From assembly GCA_001898095.1 (NCBI GenBank), contig MKSH01000275.1, positions 25,377 to 44,982 on the forward strand: DNA of 19,606 nucleotides, read 5' to 3'. The translations under genes were made by a program, and so were the position numbers. Each line of letters starts with the position of its first letter. Position 1 is the first letter of the stretch. Below the pieces are notes generated by a model that was not told where the DNA came from, did no database searches, and saw only the letters and a program-made list of their open reading frames with translations. This stretch comes from Solirubrobacterales bacterium 70-9 (GTDB taxonomy: Bacteria; Actinomycetota; Thermoleophilia; Solirubrobacterales; 70-9). Positions 1 through 6,876 of this stretch are shown here, piece after piece.

Positions 1-553
1 CGCCGACGCCTTCCTGCTCGGCGCCGTTGAAGTCCTCGTTGAGCTGGTGGCCGGCTTCGACCGCGGCCTCGACCCAGGCCTCGAGCAGCGGGTCGACGTT
101 GCGGCAGTCGCTCACCGTCAGCGGCCCGCCGACCCCGTGGAACTCGTCGTCGAAGGTCTGGTTGTCCTCGGAGCGCTTGAAGTCCGCGAGCACTTCCTCG
201 TAGCCCCAGCCGGTCGCGCCGAGCCCGACCCAGCGGTCGTAGTCGACCCGGTTGCCGCGCACGTAGAGCATCGTGTTCATCGAGCTGGTCCCGCCGACGA
301 CCCGCCCCCGCGGCAGGTACGCGCGCCGGTTGTTCAATTGCGGCTCCGGTTCGCTGTGGAAGTCCCAGTCGTAGAAGGACTTCAGCTGCCGCCCGAACCG
401 CCCCGGCAGGTCGAAGAGGTCCCCGGTCGCGGGCGGCCCGGCCTCGACCAGCGCCACCGACACGTCGGGGTCTTCACCGAGGCGACCGGCGACGGCACAA
501 CCCGCCGACCCGGCCCCGACGATCACGTAGTCGTACGTCTTCTGCTCGCTCAT
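1..553 (-). CDS. GMC-family FAD oxidoreductase (choline/alcohol dehydrogenase type), N-terminal part
   Basis: Translating the minus strand from ATG at 551-553 gives MSEQKTYDYVIVGAGSAGC, a classic Rossmann FAD-binding motif (GAGSAG). It continues with LVEAGPP and then LPRGRVVGGTSSMN around residues 75-90, the GMC signature 1 region. About 184 residues are visible of a family length near 530, so the catalytic His region lies beyond the left edge. The start is supported by AAGGG five bases upstream. GMC enzymes of this type oxidise alcohols such as choline, usually in the cytoplasm; the substrate here cannot be told. Unlike the other two GMC genes in the window, the visible part has no cysteine cluster. 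It is separated from the broken ATPase by about 120 bases that contain a perfect 8-bp inverted repeat. The family call is secure. Confidence 0.9.
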   Translation of the reverse strand, partial: MSEQKTYDYVIVGAGSAGCAVAGRLGEDPDVSVALVEAGPPATGDLFDLPGRFGRQLKSFYDWDFHSEPEPQLNNRRAYLPRGRVVGGTSSMNTMLYVRGNRVDYDRWVGLGATGWGYEEVLADFKRSEDNQTFDDEFHGVGGPLTVSDCRNVDPLLEAWVEAAVEAGHQLNEDFNGAEQEGVG

Positions 554-570
554 AGTGACCCTTGATTTTC

Positions 571-594
571 CTGGGACCCGCGCGACGGTCCCAG
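571..594. repeat. Perfect inverted repeat upstream of the GMC start
   Basis: CTGGGACC at 571-578 and GGTCCCAG at 587-594 are perfectly complementary around an 8-base spacer. The element lies 18-41 bases upstream of the ATG at 553 and about 80 bases beyond the stop of the ATPase remnant. It could be an operator for the GMC gene or a terminator stem for the ATPase; no T-run follows it on the minus strand, so the operator reading is slightly favoured. Confidence 0.6.
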
Positions 595-673
595 ACCCAG
601 ATTGTGATGGGAGGTTCCGCCCGGTACACGGGGCGTGCAAGCCGGCCGGCGACCGCGTGGCCCGCCCGTGGGC

Positions 674-1648
674 TCAGCCCAGCTCGCGCATCCGGATCCA
701 GCGCTCGAGCAGTGGGTCGACGATGACCGGGCGCCCGTCGAGTTTGACCACCTCGCCGTCCTTGATCAGCCCGGCCTCGCCGGAGGCGGCCTGTCCTTTC
801 TGCAACTCGAAGGCGCTGAAGGTCCGCTGGTTGTAGAGGCTCTCGCCGCTGAGCGCGAGGGCCTTGATCACCCGCCGCTTGTTGGCGCTCCCGGCGAGCG
901 CCTGCCAGGTCGCCTCGAAGCGCTCCTTGGTCTCCCGGTCTACCTGTTCGAGCGCCGCGTCGAAGGTGTCGGTGGTGGCGGGCTCGCCGGCGACCGTGCT
1001 CTGCCAGAGGTGGTGGGCGATCAGCATCGCCCGTTGCGGGTGACCGCGGGCGAGGTCGAGCAGGTGGTCGAGCGCTTCGCCGGGATCTTTGCCGGTGCAG
1101 TCGAAACGGTCGGCGATGTAGTCACCGAGGTCTACCCCGGGCAGAGGGCCGAGGGCGATCGGCCGCGCCTGGTCGAAGAGCGGCCGCTCGCGGGAGTCGA
1201 AGTACTCGTTCAGCAACGACTGCTCGGAGCCGGCGTAGACGTAGCTGGCCGCTTCGCCGTGCATCTGGATCTTCGATCTCAGGAGGCCGTCCAGATCGCC
1301 CTCGGCGCGGAGGAAGTCCTGGAACTCGTCGAAGAGCACCAGCGTCCGCTCGCCGCTCGCCTCGAGGACTTTCTTCGGCAGGTCGAGTAGATCGGCGAGG
1401 CGCTGCATCGCGTCGCTCTCCCCCAGGTATTCGAGTTCGCCGCCGATGCCGCCAGGCGCCGCCTTGGCGCGGCCGCGCCAGCTGCGCCGAAGGCGTTCGA
1501 AGACCTTCGCCACCGGCCCCTTCAGCGCGGCGACGTAGGCCTCCTCGATCCGGCGGGCGATCTCTGCGGGCGTGGTCGCGACAAGGAAGTCGACGTGCAC
1601 GACCCGGAATCCGGCCCGGTCCGCCTCCTCGCTCAGCTTCAACAGCAC
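674..1648 (-). pseudogene. AAA-type ATPase with winged-helix C-terminus, 5'-truncated and P-loop damaged
   Basis: The open frame from GTG at 1648 encodes 324 residues. A clear Walker B (TLVLFDEFQ, residues 102-110) is followed by a sensor-like strand (YVYAGSEQSLL) and a C-terminal region with winged-helix character (KRRVIKALALSG onward). This resembles the archaeal-type/STAND-like ATPases often found as orphan genes. Upstream of the GTG the frame reads LNRLLSKTSVLLKL before a TAA at 1682-1684. The GK[ST] part of the P-loop is therefore SKTS and its glycines and preceding strand are missing. No in-frame start recovers a proper Walker A, so the gene is probably inactive, or the product cannot bind ATP normally. 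A plausible P-loop piece, RIGTGK, lies in another frame at 1705-1722, just after the neighbouring GMC stop. Family assignment is good at superfamily level only. Confidence 0.65.
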
Positions 1649-1668
1649 GCTGGTCTTCGATAGCAGCC

Positions 1669-1698
1669 GGTTAAGATCAACTTAACCAGACGGTTAAG
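1669..1698. repeat. Three-copy GGTTAAG palindrome cluster
   Basis: GGTTAAG (1669-1675), CTTAACC (1681-1687) and GGTTAAG (1692-1698) form two overlapping perfect 7-bp inverted repeats with 5- and 4-base spacers. The block is conspicuously AT-rich for this DNA and lies exactly at the broken 5' end of the ATPase frame. It may be a regulator binding site or the core of a small inserted element. Confidence 0.6.
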
Positions 1699-1725
1699 CC
1701 GCGCTTTACCAGTGCCGATCCGGAA

Positions 1726-3270
1726 TTAGGCGGTGAGGGCGCCGGAGTCGACCACGCGCATCGCGTTGGCGGCGACGGTCAGGGCCGGGTTCATCGCGCC
1801 GGAGGAGCAGAAGACGGAGGAGTCGAGGATCCAGAGGTTGTCGAGGTCGTGGGCGCGGCAGCCGGGGTCGACGACGCTGGTCGACGGGTCGGTGCCCATG
1901 CGGGCGGTGCCGGACTGGTGGGAGGTCGCCTCGATTCCCAGCTGCTCGGTGAAGACGAGCGGGTAGCCGGCTTTGCGCAGGGCGGTGCTCGCGCGCTTCA
2001 CCAGCTCGGCGTGCGGGCCGAGGTTGGTCGGGCGCCAGTGGAGGCGGCGGGTGCCGTCGGGCTCGATCGCGACGCGGTTCTCGGGCAGCGGCACGTCCTC
2101 GGTCTGGGCGAAGAAGTCGACGCTGCGGCGGGTGAACCAGTCGAGGATCGCGGTCGGGGCCCAGGGGCGGGCGGCCTTGATCGTGGTGCCGGTGAGCTTG
2201 CCCAGGGACTGGATGTTGCCGAGCGGGAACGGGGTGCCGGGGCCGGCTTCGTACCAGTCGCTGATGCCCATCGTCTTGTGGTAGACGAAGTGCGGGTCGC
2301 GGCCCGGCCGGACGCCGGCGACGAAGGTGCAGGTGTGGGCCATGTAGTTGCGGCCCAGCTGGTCGGAGGAGTTGGCGACGCCGGGTCCGCCGGGGTCGGA
2401 GGCGAGGAGGAGCGCGGCGGTGTTCATTGCCCCGGCGGCGAGGACGTAGCGGCCCGCCTTCACCTTGATCCGGCGGCCGTCGCGGTTCGCCGCCAGGCTG
2501 CTGACCGCGCCGCCCTCGGTGAGCACGCGGTCGACCGCGGTGCGGGTCATCAGGCGCACGTCGGGGGACTCGATCGCCGGGCGCATCGCGCAGACGTCGG
2601 CATCGCCCTTCGCGTCGAGCATGCAGATGTAGGCGTCGCAGGTGCGGCAGAGGACGCAGTCGCCGCCCGCCCGCCGGTCGAGGGCCTGGGGCAGGTGGTA
2701 GGGCCGGATGCCCTGGCCGCGGAGGCGCTCGGCGAGCTTCTCGATCGGCGCCTCGTGCGGGATCGGCTCGTAGGGGAAGGCGGTGGAGCGGCGCGGTTCG
2801 GTCGGGTCGGCGCCGTCGCCGTGGACGAGGAAGAGGGACTCGGCCTCGCCGTAGAAGGGCTCGAGGTCGTCGTAGGAGATCGGCCAGGCGGGCGAGAGCC
2901 CGTCCTCGTAGGCGATCTCGCCGAAGTCGGCCTCGCGGAGCCGCGGCAGGGTCGCCCCGTAGAGCTTGGTCGAGCCGCCGACGTAGTGGTAGTAGCCGGG
3001 GGTGAACTTGCGGCCGTCGCCGCCCACCCAGGGATCGGCGTTTTTGTAGCGGTTCTCGCCGAAGACGGCCCGCGGGGACCAGTTCTCGTACTCGCGCGGG
3101 GCGAAGTCACCGCGCTCGATCACCAGCACCTTGGCGCCCTTCTCGCGCAGCGCCCAGGCGACGGTGGCGCCGCCCATGCCGGAGCCGACGACGGCGATGT
3201 CGCACTCGACCGTCTCCGCCGTCTCGCCGACGACGCCCGGGGTGCCGGGTCCGAAGATCGCCTCAGACAC
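1726..3270 (-). CDS. GMC-family FAD oxidoreductase with a central cysteine cluster
   Basis: This 514-residue protein has a Rossmann FAD motif (VVGSGMGGATVAW, residues 28-40) and YVGGSTKLYG near 96-105. Its C-terminal GMC block has HQSGTARMG, SVVDPGCRAHDLDNLWILDSS and the conserved AMNPALT. Between them lies a cysteine cluster, C205-X2-C208-X2-C211-X4-C216 plus C227. The overall layout is that of gluconate/glucose-dehydrogenase-type large subunits, in which similar cysteines hold an Fe-S cluster; that role is inferred here. The GTG start at 3268-3270 overlaps the TGA of the upstream flavin oxidoreductase by 8 nt (GTGTCTGA), implying translational coupling. It likely acts in the same oxidation pathway as that gene under LacI-type control. 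No small subunit adjoins it. Substrate unknown. Confidence 0.9.
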   Translation of the reverse strand: MSEAIFGPGTPGVVGETAETVECDIAVVGSGMGGATVAWALREKGAKVLVIERGDFAPREYENWSPRAVFGENRYKNADPWVGGDGRKFTPGYYHYVGGSTKLYGATLPRLREADFGEIAYEDGLSPAWPISYDDLEPFYGEAESLFLVHGDGADPTEPRRSTAFPYEPIPHEAPIEKLAERLRGQGIRPYHLPQALDRRAGGDCVLCRTCDAYICMLDAKGDADVCAMRPAIESPDVRLMTRTAVDRVLTEGGAVSSLAANRDGRRIKVKAGRYVLAAGAMNTAALLLASDPGGPGVANSSDQLGRNYMAHTCTFVAGVRPGRDPHFVYHKTMGISDWYEAGPGTPFPLGNIQSLGKLTGTTIKAARPWAPTAILDWFTRRSVDFFAQTEDVPLPENRVAIEPDGTRRLHWRPTNLGPHAELVKRASTALRKAGYPLVFTEQLGIEATSHQSGTARMGTDPSTSVVDPGCRAHDLDNLWILDSSVFCSSGAMNPALTVAANAMRVVDSGALTA

Positions 3271-3715
3271 GGCGCGCCACCCGCTCGGCTTCGTGGATCG
3301 ACTCGAGCATCGTGCGGGAGGCTACGGCGTCGCCGACCCGGCGCACCGAGGCGTGGCGGGGCTTGAGGTCGAAGTAGAGGTCGGTGACCGGCTCGTGCCA
3401 GCCGGCGAGGATCACGGTGTCGATGCCGGTGAGGCGGTTCGGCTTGCCGTCGGTGCGCAGGGTGACGCCGTCGTCGTCGACCGCGGTGAGGAGGCTGAAC
3501 GGGTGGCGGACGATCCCCGCCTCGGCGACCCGCGGCACCAGCTTGTTCTGGGTGAACGGGCCGAGCGCCGCGCCGACGTACGGAAGCGGGGTCGAGAGGT
3601 GGACGCGCTTGCCGTCGGCGGCCAACTGCAGGGCGAGCGCGATCCCCTTCCAGCCGCCCTCGCCGTCGTCGACGATCAGCACCTCGTCGCCGACCGCGGC
3701 GCCGCGCTCGAGCAC
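3263..3715 (-). CDS. C-terminal FAD/NAD(P) domain fragment of the interrupted flavin oxidoreductase
   Basis: This fragment reads on in the same frame after the TAG at 3758-3760. The in-frame text between the stop and this ORF (VTGLDHPRVLDTFDVLERG) is ordinary linker sequence of the 2,4-dienoyl-CoA reductase/trimethylamine dehydrogenase-like family. It is followed by the second nucleotide-binding strand (DEVLIVDDGEGGWKGIALALQL) and ends at 3263. The nominal GTG start at 3715 has no Shine-Dalgarno sequence upstream, so independent translation is doubtful. The true unit is most likely a 667-codon gene running 5266 to 3263. The TGA overlaps the next gene's GTG by 8 nt, so a stop upstream would also weaken coupling to that GMC gene. 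Confidence 0.75.
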   Translation of the reverse strand: MLERGAAVGDEVLIVDDGEGGWKGIALALQLAADGKRVHLSTPLPYVGAALGPFTQNKLVPRVAEAGIVRHPFSLLTAVDDDGVTLRTDGKPNRLTGIDTVILAGWHEPVTDLYFDLKPRHASVRRVGDAVASRTMLESIHEAERVARRV

Positions 3716-3757
3716 GTCGAAGGTGTCGAGGACGCGCGGGTGGTCGAGCCCGGTGAC

Positions 3758-3760
3758 CTA
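3758..3760 (-). other. In-frame TAG codon interrupting the flavin oxidoreductase
   Basis: On the minus strand the codons read AAC GGC GTC TAG GTC ACC GGG, with the family's reading frame intact on both sides. One base change (for example from CAG, GAG or TGG) would account for it. It may be a nonsense mutation, a sequencing error or, less likely, a recoded amber codon. Confidence 0.9.
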
Positions 3761-5266
3761 GACGCCGTTGGAGATGTTGCCGACGATCCGCCGTCCCGGC
3801 GCCGAGCCGGTGGCGACGATGACGTGGTCGGGGGCGAGCGCGCGGACCGCCTCCGGGTCGGCGCCGGCGCCGGTCCGCACCTCGACGCCGAGCTTGTCGA
3901 GCTGGACCTCGAGGTGGCGGATGACCTCGGCGATCTCCTCTCGACCTTCGATGCTCGAGGCCAGGCGCAGCTGCCCGCCGAGCCGCTCGCGCCGCTCCAG
4001 CAGCACGGTGTCGAAGCCGCGCCGGGCGCAGACCTCGGCCGCCTTCATCCCCGCCGGGCCGCCGCCGACGACCACCACGCGACCGCCGTCGGCCGGGGCG
4101 GGCGTCAGCGTCCCCTCGCCCAGCTCCAGCTCGTAGCCGGCAGCCGGGTTGTGGACGCAGGTGGTGTGGGTGATCTTGAACAGGCGGTCGATGCAGCCCT
4201 GGTTGCAGGCGATGCAGCCGCGCACGTCCTCGAGCCGGTTCTCGCGGATCTTCGTGACGGTCTCCGGGTCGGCGATGTGCTGGCGGGTCATCGCGATCAG
4301 GTCGGCGCCGCCGTCGCGCAGCACCTGGGCCGCGGCGTAGGGATCGGTGACGCGGCCGACCGCGATCACGGGCACGTCGACCACCTCGCGGAGTTTGGCG
4401 GCGAGGTCGAGCCAGACGCCCTTCGGGTGCTGCATGTCGGGGACGTTCTGGCTCGCCGAGTAGTAGGTGGCGCCCTTGACCACGACGTAGTCGAGCGGGC
4501 CGGTGCCGGTGAGGAGGGCGGCGATCTCCTGCGCGTCCTCGACCTCGAGGCCGCCGGGGCTGAAGTCGTGGCCCTGCATGTTCATCCCGACCAGGTAGTC
4601 GCGGCCAACCGCGTCGCGGACCGCCTCCAGCGCCCGGCGGGCGAAGCGGACGCGGTTCTCGACCGAGCCGCCGTACTCGTCCTCGCGGAAGTTCGAGAAC
4701 GGCGAGAGGAAGGACGCGAGCAGGTAGCCGCCGTAGCCGGAGTGGATCTCGACCCCGTCGAAGCCGCCCTCGCGAGCGTGCACGGCGGCGAGCGCGTGGG
4801 CGGCGACGAGCTCGTCGATGTCCTCGATCTCCATCGCCTTCGGCATCTCCCGGTTCATCGGGCAGGGGATGCTGGAGGGGGCGAAGAGCGCCCGCTCCGA
4901 CCAGGTCGAGGAGGACTGGCGGCCGGTGTGGCCGAGCTGCATGACGATCTTCGTCTCGTACCGGTGGACGGCGTCGGCGATCTTGCGCAGGCCGGGGATC
5001 ACCGCCGGGTCGTAGGCCTGGACCTCGCCAGGGACGTTCTGGGAGCTCGGGTGGATCTGCGGGAAGGCCATGCCGATCAGGCCGACGCCCCCGCGGGCGC
5101 GTTCGCGGTAGTAGGCGGCGTGCTGCTCGGAGGGCAGGTGGTGGTCGGCCATCCCGGTGCCGTGGCCGGTCATCACGATCCGGTTCGGGAGGGTCACCCC
5201 GCCGACCTCGATCGGGTCGAAGAGGATCTGCAGGTCGGTCGGGACAGTGCTCTGGGAGGTCGTCAT
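3758..5266 (-). CDS. FMN/4Fe-4S NADH:flavin oxidoreductase (2,4-dienoyl-CoA reductase/TMADH-like), ended early by in-frame TAG
   Basis: The 502 residues up to the TAG cover an Old-Yellow-Enzyme-type FMN barrel (LFDPIEVGGVTLPNRIVM; GFDGVEIHSGYGGYLL; SPFSNFREDEYGGSVENR). The 4Fe-4S motif follows as C351-X2-C354-X3-C358-X11-C370. Next comes the first FAD-domain strand (VVVVGGGPAGMKAAEVCARRG, about 397-416) and the VIVATGSAP strand. Full-length relatives are about 650-690 residues. Here the frame hits TAG at 3758-3760 and then continues intact for 164 more codons, so this is a single nonsense codon, not a natural domain end. Such enzymes reduce enoyl-CoA or dehydrogenate amines using FMN, Fe-S and FAD. 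ATG at 5264-5266 lacks an SD and lies only about 11 bases past a strong -10, so the mRNA is probably leaderless. Confidence 0.85.
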   Translation of the reverse strand: MTTSQSTVPTDLQILFDPIEVGGVTLPNRIVMTGHGTGMADHHLPSEQHAAYYRERARGGVGLIGMAFPQIHPSSQNVPGEVQAYDPAVIPGLRKIADAVHRYETKIVMQLGHTGRQSSSTWSERALFAPSSIPCPMNREMPKAMEIEDIDELVAAHALAAVHAREGGFDGVEIHSGYGGYLLASFLSPFSNFREDEYGGSVENRVRFARRALEAVRDAVGRDYLVGMNMQGHDFSPGGLEVEDAQEIAALLTGTGPLDYVVVKGATYYSASQNVPDMQHPKGVWLDLAAKLREVVDVPVIAVGRVTDPYAAAQVLRDGGADLIAMTRQHIADPETVTKIRENRLEDVRGCIACNQGCIDRLFKITHTTCVHNPAAGYELELGEGTLTPAPADGGRVVVVGGGPAGMKAAEVCARRGFDTVLLERRERLGGQLRLASSIEGREEIAEVIRHLEVQLDKLGVEVRTGAGADPEAVRALAPDHVIVATGSAPGRRIVGNISNGV

Positions 5267-5304
5267 GGTAAATCGAATTATCTGGCACTAGAATGCGATT
5301 TCAA
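5267..5304 (-). promoter_or_regulatory. Promoter and candidate LacI-type operator for the flavin oxidoreductase/GMC unit
   Basis: On the minus strand TTGAAA (5304-5299) and GATAAT (5282-5277) are separated by 16 bases, each matching the -35/-10 consensus in five of six positions. The expected transcription start falls at about 5268-5272, next to the ATG at 5266, so the transcript is leaderless or nearly so. An inverted repeat overlaps the promoter: AATCGAATT at 5271-5279 and its near-complement AATGCGATT at 5292-5300, matching at 8 of 9 positions. The divergent LacI-family gene starts at 5364, which makes this repeat a natural operator for it. The promoter is seen directly; the operator role is inferred. 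Confidence 0.6.
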
Positions 5305-5363
5305 GAGGCCCCTCGGGGTCAATCCGTGAAGAGATCGCCCGCCCCCCTGCTCACTCCGTAGAC

Positions 5364-6437
5364 ATGGCCACGCCCAGACCCGACCGCGCCGTGACGATGC
5401 GCGACGTCGCCCTCGCCGCGGGCGTCTCCCAGGCCACCGTCTCCAACGCCTACACCGGCAGCGGCCGGCTCTCCCCCGACCGGCGCGAACACGTCCTCGC
5501 CGTCGCCCGCGAGCTCGGCTACCCGGGGCCGAGCGGCGCCGGGCGCTCGCTGCGGACCGGCAGCACCGGCGCGGTCGGGGTGATGGTCACCGACGCGCTC
5601 ACCTTCGCGCTCGAGGATGCCGCCGCGGTCGAACTGCTGCGCGGGATCGCCGCCGTCGGCGAGGCCCGCGAGGTCGCCCTCACCCTGCTCCCCTTCCCGG
5701 TCGGCGCCGACGAGGCGGCCGCCGCGGCGGCGAGCACCCGGCGCGGGGTGGTCGACGGCTTCCTCGTCTTCTCGATGCCCGACCGCCACCCGGCGGTGGA
5801 AGCGGCGCTCGCCCGCCGCGAGCCGCTGGTGCTGATCGACGGCCCGCGCCTCGACGGGGTGCCGCTGGTCGGCATCGACGACGCGGGGGCGGCGCGCGAG
5901 GCGGCCACCGCGGTGCTCGACGGCGGCCGGCGGCGGGTCGCGGTCCTGGTCGACCGGCTGAGCCCGGACGGCCGCGCGGGAGTCGCCGACGCGGCGCGCC
6001 TGCGCGAGGCCCGTGACCAGGCGGCCCGCGAGCGCGTCGCCGGCTACCTTGCCGCCTGCGAGGCGGTCGGTGCCGAGGCGACCGTGATCGAGGCGGGAGC
6101 GTTCTCCCCGCCCGCCTTCCGCGCCGTCACCGCGGCGGCCCTGGCCCTCGACGGCCTCGACGCGATCTTCGCCGCCACCGACGCCGTCGCCCTCGCTGCC
6201 CTGGCCGAGCTCGACGCCCGCGGCATCGACGTCCCCGGCCAGATCGCCGTCCTCGGCTTCGACGGCACCGCCGAGGCGGCCCGCGTCGGCCTCTCGACCG
6301 TGGACCAGTCGCTGGTCGAGAAGGGAAGCCAGGCGATGCGCATGCTCCTCGCCGCGATCGACCGGACGGAGCCCGAGTCGGTCCTGCTGTCCACCCGTCT
6401 CCAGCTCCGCCGCACCACCGCCCCCGGATTCGGCTGA
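5364..6437 (+). CDS. LacI-family transcriptional regulator
   Basis: The 357-residue product begins with a LacI helix-turn-helix (TMRDVALAAGVSQATVSNAY, residues 11-30). The third helix and hinge follow (LSPDRREHVLAVARELGYP, GRSLRTGSTGAVGVMV). The periplasmic-binding-protein-like effector domain runs from about residue 70 and includes the typical VLGFDGT and LSTVDQSL segments near the C-terminus. Length and domain order are normal for the family. It diverges from the flavin oxidoreductase/GMC pair with a 97-base gap containing a palindromic site, so it most likely represses that pair and responds to a small ligand, classically a sugar. No SD is visible before ATG 5364; a leaderless start or use of the internal ATG at 5397 cannot be excluded. 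It is convergent with the 6954-8426 gene, across the hairpin cluster. Confidence 0.93.
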   Translation: MATPRPDRAVTMRDVALAAGVSQATVSNAYTGSGRLSPDRREHVLAVARELGYPGPSGAGRSLRTGSTGAVGVMVTDALTFALEDAAAVELLRGIAAVGEAREVALTLLPFPVGADEAAAAAASTRRGVVDGFLVFSMPDRHPAVEAALARREPLVLIDGPRLDGVPLVGIDDAGAAREAATAVLDGGRRRVAVLVDRLSPDGRAGVADAARLREARDQAARERVAGYLAACEAVGAEATVIEAGAFSPPAFRAVTAAALALDGLDAIFAATDAVALAALAELDARGIDVPGQIAVLGFDGTAEAARVGLSTVDQSLVEKGSQAMRMLLAAIDRTEPESVLLSTRLQLRRTTAPGFG

Positions 6438-6470
6438 GGCACGGGCCGGGCCGGAAAAGGACGGACAAGG

Positions 6471-6530
6471 GACCCGGCCCTCTCGTAGGCGGTCACAGCC
6501 TGCCCGGACCGCCTACGAGAGGGCCGGGTC
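6471..6530. repeat. Hairpin A: perfect 23-bp inverted repeat, 14-nt loop
   Basis: Arms 6471-6493 and 6508-6530 are perfectly complementary. The arm reads GACCCGGCCC then TCTCGTAGGCGGT. The loop is CA plus CAGCCTGCCCGG (6496-6507), and the same 12-mer occurs in the loop of hairpin C. It lies 33 nt after the LacI stop and may terminate that transcript, although no T-run follows. Confidence 0.9.
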
Positions 6531-6636
6531 TCGGGGGGACTGCCGAGGGTGCGGGTCCTGTGCGGGTCACGGCGGAGGGACGTGACGAAGTGCGCGGGTC
6601 CGGTGCGGAACTCCGCGTCCCTTGAGGAGGTCCGGA

Positions 6637-6686
6637 CGCGCTCTCGACTTTCACCCTGCCCTGGCAAGGTGAAAGTCGAGAGCGCG
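6637..6686. repeat. Hairpin B: perfect 19-bp inverted repeat, 12-nt loop
   Basis: Arms 6637-6655 (CGCGCTCTCGACTTTCACC) and 6668-6686 are perfectly complementary around CTGCCCTGGCAA. It shares the TCTCG/CGAGA stem segment and the CCTGCCC loop-proximal core with hairpins A and C, but its inner stem (ACTTTCACC) is unrelated to theirs. Confidence 0.9.
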
Positions 6687-6692
6687 ATGCCC

Positions 6693-6729
6693 TCGACTTT
6701 TTCCCACCCCCCGGCCTGGAAAAGGTCGA
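6693..6729. repeat. Hairpin B2: imperfect 12-bp inverted repeat
   Basis: TCGACTTTTTCC (6693-6704) pairs with GGAAAAGGTCGA (6718-6729) with one mismatch (a T:G opposition) around a 13-base C-rich loop. The TCGACTTT core resembles the arm of hairpin B next to it, so it may be a decayed copy. Confidence 0.65.
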
Positions 6730-6778
6730 CCGCGCGTCCCGACCTGCGCCCGGACCCGCGCACTTCCCCCCGGAAGGC

Positions 6779-6844
6779 TCGCGTCCTGGGCGTCTCGCGG
6801 CGGCCGCAGCCTGCCCGGGCCGCCGCGAGACGCCCGGGACGCGA
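6779..6844. repeat. Hairpin C: 27-bp inverted repeat with one G:T opposition
   Basis: Arms 6779-6805 and 6818-6844 pair with a single T/G mismatch. The central part is TCTCG, CGGCGGC, then CG and CAGCCTGCCCGG (6807-6818), then GCCGCCG and CGAGA. This is the layout of hairpin A with an altered but still complementary inner stem. Confidence 0.9.
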
Positions 6845-6876
6845 CCGTCCCCGGCCGCAGGCGCACCGAAGCACGC

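Larger units (their letters stand above)
6587..6766. repeat. Long-range 16-bp inverted repeat enclosing hairpins B and B2
   Basis: GAAGTGCGCGGGTCCG at 6587-6602 is the exact reverse complement of 6751-6766. The 148 bases between contain hairpins B and B2, so a transcript of this segment could fold as a closed multi-branch structure. The match was found by eye. Confidence 0.75.

Noticed and set aside
3131..5329. Long plus-strand open frame of about 730 codons opposite the flavin oxidoreductase and its neighbours
   Set aside because: It is antisense to clearly recognisable genes. Its translation is V/G/A/D/L-rich with no motifs, the usual shadow of GC-biased third positions.
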